A stretch of 64,000 nt of DNA, from assembly GCF_035653575.1 (NCBI RefSeq), contig NZ_DASRBQ010000111.1:62001-126000 (forward strand). Direction: 5' to 3'. A program made the position numbers and the translations under genes. This DNA is from Actinocrinis sp035653575 (GTDB taxonomy: Bacteria > Actinomycetota > Actinomycetes > Streptomycetales > Catenulisporaceae). A model generated the notes under the pieces. It was given only the letters and a program-made list of their open reading frames with translations. It ran no database searches and had not been told where the DNA came from. Positions 59,285 through 64,000 of the stretch are shown here, piece by piece (position 1 is the stretch's first letter; each line of letters opens with the position of its first letter).

Positions 59285-60283
59285 GTGTTCGGATTCATCG
59301 CACGGCGCAAGCTCGTCTCAGGCCTCTGCGCCGCGACCGCGCTGGCCGGCTCGGCCCTCTTCGTCGTCCAGGCGCAGCCGGCCTTGGCGGCTACCAATCA
59401 GTTCAAGGGCGTGAACTGGGCCGACACCCGCGACAACTACAACTCCGGCTGGGTCATCCCGGACGGGCTGGCTGCCTCGGACAACTACTCGCAGGTGTAT
59501 TCGATCGCGGACAGCTACATCAAGGCGTTCCAGGCGAATCTGGGGGCGAACACCGTGCGCCTGCCGATCAACCCGCCGAGCGTCAGCCAGTCCTGGTGGG
59601 GCGCCTACCGCGGCGCGATCGACGCGGCCCTCGCGGACGGCATGAAGGTCATCATCAGCGCCTGGACGCAGAGCACGAGCACCGGCACGATCACCGACAT
59701 GACCGCGTGGACCAACATGTGGAGCACCGTGGTCGGCCAGTACGGCGGCAACGCCAACGTCTACTTCGAGCCGCTGAACGAGCCGTACGGCTACTCGCTG
59801 AGCCAGTGGGTCTCGATCTGCTCCTCGTGGCTCGCGCAGTTCTCCAGCGTGCCGCGCGGCCGGGTCATCATCAGCGGCACCGGCTACAACGACCACGTGA
59901 CCGGCGTGGGCGCCTCCTCCGCGCTGACCGGCACGCTGCTCTCGCTGCACTACTACGGCACCTGGAACAACTACACCCAGGAGTCGCAGTGGGAGTCCGA
60001 CCTCAACAGCCGAATCGGCAGTTACACCAGCCGCACGATCATCGACGAGTTCGGCGCGCCGATGACCACCGGGGTCAACTATCTGGCGAACCACAACGGC
60101 GCCGTCGAGCAGTCCTACTTCGCCGCGGTCACCGACCTGTCCCGCGCCGACGGCATGGGCAACGTGTACTGGGCCGGGCTGAAGACCGGCGACAGCTACT
60201 CGATGGAGTATCACAACGGCAGCGGCCTATCGAACAACAACGCCTCGGGCGTGACCCAGGTGCGTTGGGGCTGGGGTTATTAG
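59285..60283 (+). CDS. Secreted GH5 glycosidase (cellulase/mannanase type)
   Basis: An exported 332-residue GH5 barrel without extra modules. The signal peptide is residues 1-36 (PALAAT). FKGVNWADTRDNY opens the barrel, NTVRLPINPPS follows, the acid/base is Glu166 in VYFEPLNEPYGY and the nucleophile Glu255 in TIIDEFGAPM. The GTG start has GGGAG nearby. It follows the LacI gene by 85 nt and may be read through with it. Beta-mannan or beta-glucan is the likely substrate; the neighbours (GH35, GH36) make a galactose-decorated glycan plausible (inference). Confidence 0.9.
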   Translation: MFGFIARRKLVSGLCAATALAGSALFVVQAQPALAATNQFKGVNWADTRDNYNSGWVIPDGLAASDNYSQVYSIADSYIKAFQANLGANTVRLPINPPSVSQSWWGAYRGAIDAALADGMKVIISAWTQSTSTGTITDMTAWTNMWSTVVGQYGGNANVYFEPLNEPYGYSLSQWVSICSSWLAQFSSVPRGRVIISGTGYNDHVTGVGASSALTGTLLSLHYYGTWNNYTQESQWESDLNSRIGSYTSRTIIDEFGAPMTTGVNYLANHNGAVEQSYFAAVTDLSRADGMGNVYWAGLKTGDSYSMEYHNGSGLSNNNASGVTQVRWGWGY

Positions 60284-60310
60284 TCCAGCTATGCCGGGTA
60301 ACCGGCGGTA

Positions 60311-61735
60311 ATGCCTGGTAGACAACAGACAGCAACGGCTCCGAGCGCGTCATCGCAAGCTGCGGCGCGTGGGACGCGCTCGGAGCGGACCGTGCTGGTC
60401 ACCATGTGCGTCGGCTACTTCCTGGTGCTGCTGGACGTGACGATCGTGAACGTCGCGCTCCCGCAGATCGGTTCCGGCCTGCACACGCAAGTCAGCGGGC
60501 TGCAATGGGTGGTGGACGCGTACGCGCTGGCGCTCGCCTCCCTCATGCTGGCTGGCGGCACCCTCGGTGACCTGCGTGGACACAAACGGATCGTGCTGAT
60601 CGGCCTGGTGGTCTTCGGGTTGGGCTCGCTCGGCTGCGCACTGGCACCCAATGCCGCCGCGCTGGTCGCCGGCCGCGCGGTGCAGGGCGTGGGTGCGGCG
60701 TTGTTGCTGCCCGGCACGCTGGCCATCGTCAGCCGGACCTTCCCGGAGCGGCGCGCACAGGCGCGGGCGATCGGGGTGTGGGCGGGAGTGGGCAGCCTGG
60801 CGCTGCCGGCCGGGCCGCTGCTCGGCGGCGCGCTGATCGCGGCGTTCGGCTGGCGCGCGGTATTCATGATCAACGTGCCGATCGTGCTGCTCGCGGTCGC
60901 TGCCTGCGTGATCGTCGTGAAGGAGTCGGCGCAGCCGGGAACGCGGCGGCTGGACGCGGCGGGCGCGGCGCTCGGCGGCTTGTTCCTCTTCGCGCTCACG
61001 TTCGCGTTCATCGAGGGTGGACGCTCCGCCGCGCGGCCCGAGGTCATCGTCGCGGCCGTATGCGCGGTCGCGCTGCTGGTCGCCTTCGTGCTGGTCGAGC
61101 GGAGGCGCGGGCAGCAGGCGATGCTTCCGCTCGGGCTGTTCCGGCATCCGGGGTTCAGCGCAGCGAACGGCGCCGCGGGGGCGATGAACCTCGGCACGCT
61201 CGGCACGCTGTTCGTGCTGACGCTGTTCCTTCAGTCGGTGCAGCACCGTTCCGCGCTCGACGCCGGGCTCAGCCTGGTGCCTCTGTTCGCGCCGCTGGCC
61301 CTGCTCGCTCCGCTCGCCGGGCGGCTGACCAGCCGGATCGGCCCGCGGGTGCCGGTCGTCGGCGGCCTGGCAATCGCGGCGGGCGGGCTGGCGCTGCTGC
61401 TCGCCGCCGGCGCGCGATCCGGATACCTGGCGCTGCTGCCCGCGTTTCTGTTGTGGGGCATCGGGATCGGCGTGCTGACCCCGGCGGTCGTGGCCGCGGC
61501 GATCGCGTCGGTGCCCGAGCGGCGGGAAGGCTTGGCCTCGGCGGTGAACAACACGGCACGGCAGGCGGCGGGCGCCATCGGTATCGCGGTGGCGGGCGCG
61601 ATCGCCGGAGAGCCCGGCAACTCCGCCTTCACCGGGGGTTTTCACACGGTCGCGCTCTTCGCGGCCTGCCTCTATCTGGTCACCGCCGCCGTATCACTCT
61701 TCCTGATCCCGGGAAAGCCGCGGAGCGCGGGCTAG
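60311..61735 (+). CDS. MFS multidrug exporter, DHA2 (14-helix) type
   Basis: A 474-residue integral membrane exporter. The first helix has FLVLLDVTIVNVALPQI with the DHA2 motif D1, and motif A follows as GGTLGDLRGHKRI. Helix 5 has the antiporter motif C in ALPAGPLLGGALIAAFGWRAVF. About 14 hydrophobic segments can be counted. It probably exports drugs or toxic metabolites with the proton gradient. The small PPOX-fold gene starts nine nt later and is probably co-transcribed. Confidence 0.92.
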   Translation: MPGRQQTATAPSASSQAAARGTRSERTVLVTMCVGYFLVLLDVTIVNVALPQIGSGLHTQVSGLQWVVDAYALALASLMLAGGTLGDLRGHKRIVLIGLVVFGLGSLGCALAPNAAALVAGRAVQGVGAALLLPGTLAIVSRTFPERRAQARAIGVWAGVGSLALPAGPLLGGALIAAFGWRAVFMINVPIVLLAVAACVIVVKESAQPGTRRLDAAGAALGGLFLFALTFAFIEGGRSAARPEVIVAAVCAVALLVAFVLVERRRGQQAMLPLGLFRHPGFSAANGAAGAMNLGTLGTLFVLTLFLQSVQHRSALDAGLSLVPLFAPLALLAPLAGRLTSRIGPRVPVVGGLAIAAGGLALLLAAGARSGYLALLPAFLLWGIGIGVLTPAVVAAAIASVPERREGLASAVNNTARQAAGAIGIAVAGAIAGEPGNSAFTGGFHTVALFAACLYLVTAAVSLFLIPGKPRSAG

Positions 61736-61744
61736 CCTTTCGGT

Positions 61745-62191
61745 ATGACGAACCTCTCTCCGGAAGAAGTCGAATTCCTGCGGACGCAGCACTCGGCCGC
61801 GATGATCACCGTGGACGCCGCCGGAGTCGCCAAGACGGCGCGGGTCGGCATCGGGCTGGTCAACGGGCGCATCTGGAGCAGCGGGACCGCCGAACGGGTA
61901 CGCACCCGGCGGCTGCGCCGTGACCCGCGCAGCACCCTGTTCGTCTTCGACGGCACGTTCCGCTGGCTCAGCATCGAGGCGACCGTGACGATCCTCGACG
62001 GGCCGCAGGCGCCTGAGCAGAACCTGCGCCTCTTCCGTGAGATGCAGGGCCGGGCCAGCGGACCGATCAGCTACTTCGGCGGCGAACTCGACGAGGAGGC
62101 GTTCCTCGCCCGGATGGTCGCGGAGAACCGGCTCATCTACGAGTTCGAAGTCGCCAGGAGCTACGGCGTCGTCACGGCGCCGTCGTTCTGA
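61745..62191 (+). CDS. PPOX-class flavin- or F420-binding protein
   Basis: A 148-residue split-barrel protein of the pyridoxamine-5'-phosphate-oxidase-like superfamily (HSAAMITVDAAGVAKTARVG, VRTRRLRRDPRSTLFVFD, WLSIEATVTILDG). Members in actinomycetes bind FMN or F420 and reduce or detoxify small molecules. The R-x-x-N-L-R-x-D-P-R-type segment is the subgroup often annotated as F420-dependent, and the F420 gene cofC is present at 6338. It follows the exporter at nine nt, so a shared detoxification role is possible. Confidence 0.88.
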   Translation: MTNLSPEEVEFLRTQHSAAMITVDAAGVAKTARVGIGLVNGRIWSSGTAERVRTRRLRRDPRSTLFVFDGTFRWLSIEATVTILDGPQAPEQNLRLFREMQGRASGPISYFGGELDEEAFLARMVAENRLIYEFEVARSYGVVTAPSF

Positions 62192-62224
62192 GCGCGCCGT
62201 CCAGGATGCTCCCCGGTCCCGCTT

Positions 62225-63511
62225 TCAGCAGCCGGACTGGCGTTCTAGGAGCCGGTCGACGACGTGTTCGGCGATGGCCAGGCTGGAGGTCGCGGCCGGG
62301 GACGGAGCGTTGCGCACCGCGGTCACCGGGCCGAGGAAGCTGATGCGGAAGTCGTCCACCAGTCCGCCATCGCGGTCCACCGCCTGTGCGCGCACGCCTG
62401 CCGGGGCGCGCACGAGGTCCGCGGGCGTCAGGTCGGGCACGTAAGCGCGTGCGGTCTCGGTGAAGGCGCGCTTCGACAGCGAGCCATACATCTCGAGCGC
62501 GCCCATTCGCCAGTGCTTGGCGAACAGCCGCAGCGCTCCCGGCCAGGTCAGCGTGGCGATCAGGTCGCGCGGATTCACGTCGCGGCGCCGGTAGGCCTCG
62601 CGGGCCAGGGCGAGCACCGCGTTCGGGCCCACGTCGACGCTTCCATCGATCCGCGGCGTCATGTGCACCCCGAGGAACGGGTAGGCGGGATCGGGCACCG
62701 GGTAGACCAGACCGCGCACCAGGTCGGCGCGCTGCGGCACCAGCCGGAAATACTCGCCCCGGAAGGGTACGATCGCAGGTCCCTTATCATCACCGGCGCG
62801 CCGGGCGAGGGTGTCCGAATGCAGTCCGGCGCACAGCACGAGATGGTCGAATACGTGGCGCTCGTCCGCGCCGCGCCCCGCCGCGCCGCTGTGTTTGTCG
62901 CGACTGCGCTTGTCACCGCAGTACACCGCGACACCGCTGCCCTCGGGCCTGATGTCCGTGACCGACTGGCCGAGCAGCAGCTTTCCGCCGTCGGCGGCCA
63001 GGTCGTCGGCCAGTGCGCGAGCGATCGCCCGGTAGTCCACGATCGCGGTCGTCGGGGAATGCAGCGCCGCCACCCCGCGCACGTGCGGCTCGATCTCGCG
63101 CAGCGCTTGCGGTTCCAGCCAGGCGATCCCCGGCACGCCGTTCGCTCGCGCGCGGGCCTCGAGATCGCGCAGTCGCTCGACCTCCTGGGCGTCCCGGGCG
63201 ACCACGACCTTGCCGATCTCCCGGTACTCCAGGTCCTTCTGCGCGCAGAATTCGCGCAGCAACTCGACCCCGCGCCGGCACAGCACCGCCTTGAGCGAGC
63301 CCGGCTTGTAGTAGAGCCCCGAGTGCACCACGCCGGAGTTGCGGCCGGTCTGGTGGGTGGCGACCTCGGTCTCCTTCTCGAAGACGGTCACCTCGTCCCC
63401 GCACACCTCGGCCAGCCTGCGCGCCACCGCCAGGCCCACGATCCCGGCCCCCACCACACCGACCCGCCGCCGACCGCCGTTCGGTCGCGGCGCGCCATTC
63501 CCTGGAATCAA
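62225..63511 (-). CDS. lhgO: L-2-hydroxyglutarate oxidase
   Basis: An FAD-dependent oxidase of the DAO family (428 residues) that converts L-2-hydroxyglutarate to 2-oxoglutarate. The FAD site VGVVGAGIVGLAVARRL is near residue 17. The LhgO-specific segment TGRNSGVVHSGLYYKPGSLK follows, then VPFRGEYFRL and GVHMTPRIDGSVDVGPNAVL. The TTG start at 63511 overlaps the stop of the ribokinase-like gene by two bases (TTGA) and has AGGAGA seven nt upstream, which settles it; the frame is open further upstream inside that gene. The coupling to a sugar kinase is unusual. Confidence 0.92.
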   Translation of the reverse strand: MIPGNGAPRPNGGRRRVGVVGAGIVGLAVARRLAEVCGDEVTVFEKETEVATHQTGRNSGVVHSGLYYKPGSLKAVLCRRGVELLREFCAQKDLEYREIGKVVVARDAQEVERLRDLEARARANGVPGIAWLEPQALREIEPHVRGVAALHSPTTAIVDYRAIARALADDLAADGGKLLLGQSVTDIRPEGSGVAVYCGDKRSRDKHSGAAGRGADERHVFDHLVLCAGLHSDTLARRAGDDKGPAIVPFRGEYFRLVPQRADLVRGLVYPVPDPAYPFLGVHMTPRIDGSVDVGPNAVLALAREAYRRRDVNPRDLIATLTWPGALRLFAKHWRMGALEMYGSLSKRAFTETARAYVPDLTPADLVRAPAGVRAQAVDRDGGLVDDFRISFLGPVTAVRNAPSPAATSSLAIAEHVVDRLLERQSGC

Positions 63512-64000
63512 CGCCTGTTCTCCTGCCCTGTGCCCGCGGCGGTGTGCTCGCCACCAGAGTAGGCGTAAGCAGCCGCGTGGCGTGCGGCGATCTCGGCTTC
63601 GCGCGGAATCGACGGGATCGCGCCCGGCTTCTCGACGCTCAGCGAGGCCGCGGCGCTCGCGTACTGGAGCGCGATCTCGACCGGGCGGTCGGCGGCCAGG
63701 CAGGCGGCCAGCACTCCGGTGAACGTGTCGCCGGCACCGGTCGTGTCGACGGATCGCGCACGAGCCGCAGGCACCTGATATCGGGCGCCGTCGCGGCTGG
63801 CGTAGCAGACCCCTTGTTCCCCGAGCGTCAGGGCGACTCGCGGCGTCAATTCGAGCAGTTCTCCACACCGCGCGAGGGCGGCGTCGCCCGCTACGGCATC
63901 GAGCTCGAACCCCGCAATGGTCGCGGCCTCGATTTCGTTGACCACCAACAGGTCGGTTACCGCGAGCAGTTCCGCGGGCAAAGGCCGCGCCGGAGCGGCG
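63508..64000 (-). CDS. PfkB/ribokinase-family sugar kinase (5' end outside window)
   Basis: The C-terminal ~163 residues of a ribokinase-like kinase. Reading from the right edge, AAPARPLPAELLAVTDLLVV is followed by NEIEAATIAGFEL and the signature DTTGAGDTFTGVLAACLA with the catalytic Asp, then ASAAASLSVEKPGAIPSIP, typical of RbsK. The N-terminal sugar-binding part lies beyond 64000. It probably phosphorylates ribose or a related sugar and is co-translated with lhgO. Confidence 0.9.
   Translation of the reverse strand, partial: AAPARPLPAELLAVTDLLVVNEIEAATIAGFELDAVAGDAALARCGELLELTPRVALTLGEQGVCYASRDGARYQVPAARARSVDTTGAGDTFTGVLAACLAADRPVEIALQYASAAASLSVEKPGAIPSIPREAEIAARHAAAYAYSGGEHTAAGTGQENRR

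Overview
The window is chromosomal DNA of very high G+C with strong G/C third-position bias, many GTG and TTG starts and dense genes on both strands. It comes from a filamentous actinomycete. The block thiD-thiL-(RAM domain)-DUF3515-ddl-gpsA-plsC-cofC-hup-leuD-leuC-ndgR is the arrangement I know from Streptomyces-type genomes. The accessory content suggests a soil polysaccharide degrader related to Streptomycetales or Catenulisporales (inference; no marker gene is present).

Layout. 1-12.1 kb is the conserved core: thiamine kinases, a stand-alone Lrp ligand domain, peptidoglycan and phospholipid precursors (ddl, gpsA, plsC), coenzyme F420 (cofC), a long-tailed HU protein, leucine biosynthesis (leuCD) and its IclR regulator. 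12.2-28.6 kb holds an SDR, a secreted GH18 chitinase behind a DasR-type box, a HelD/HelR helicase, a membrane pseudokinase, a YihY protein, three consecutive GAF-ANTAR regulators, an EamA transporter, a secreted 3D-domain/CBM5-12 protein, a BAAT-type hydrolase sharing a DasR-type box with it, and a lipoprotein. 28.6-32.7 kb is a compact respiratory operon, ctaC-small ORF-ctaD-qcrB. 33-40.6 kb carries a CBS protein, a SigB/SigF-type sigma factor, an SDR, a second YihY protein, a membrane zincin, a ROK kinase, a GNAT and an ABM protein.

40.7-60.3 kb is a carbohydrate island with two separately regulated galactoside loci. Locus A has GH36 alpha-galactosidase, divergent LacI regulator, solute-binding protein, two permeases and a secreted GH-A enzyme with three CBM35-like modules. 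Locus B, on the minus strand, has two permeases, a solute-binding protein and GH35 beta-galactosidase; a divergent LacI regulator and a secreted GH5 enzyme follow. Each has its own palindromic operators and neither encodes an ATPase, so a shared MsiK-like ATPase elsewhere is inferred. An aldo/keto reductase and its XRE regulator lie between them. 60.3-64 kb has an MFS exporter, a PPOX-fold protein, L-2-hydroxyglutarate oxidase and the end of a ribokinase-like gene.

The most unusual item is the oxidase operon. CtaD keeps the haem and CuB ligands and the cross-linked Tyr, but every canonical D- and K-channel residue I can align is replaced. CtaC lacks the Glu of the CuA motif, and a 29-residue repeat peptide is translationally coupled between them. 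A second theme is in-frame tandem repeats at gene ends (thiL, ndgR, ctaD and the ctaC-ctaD junction).
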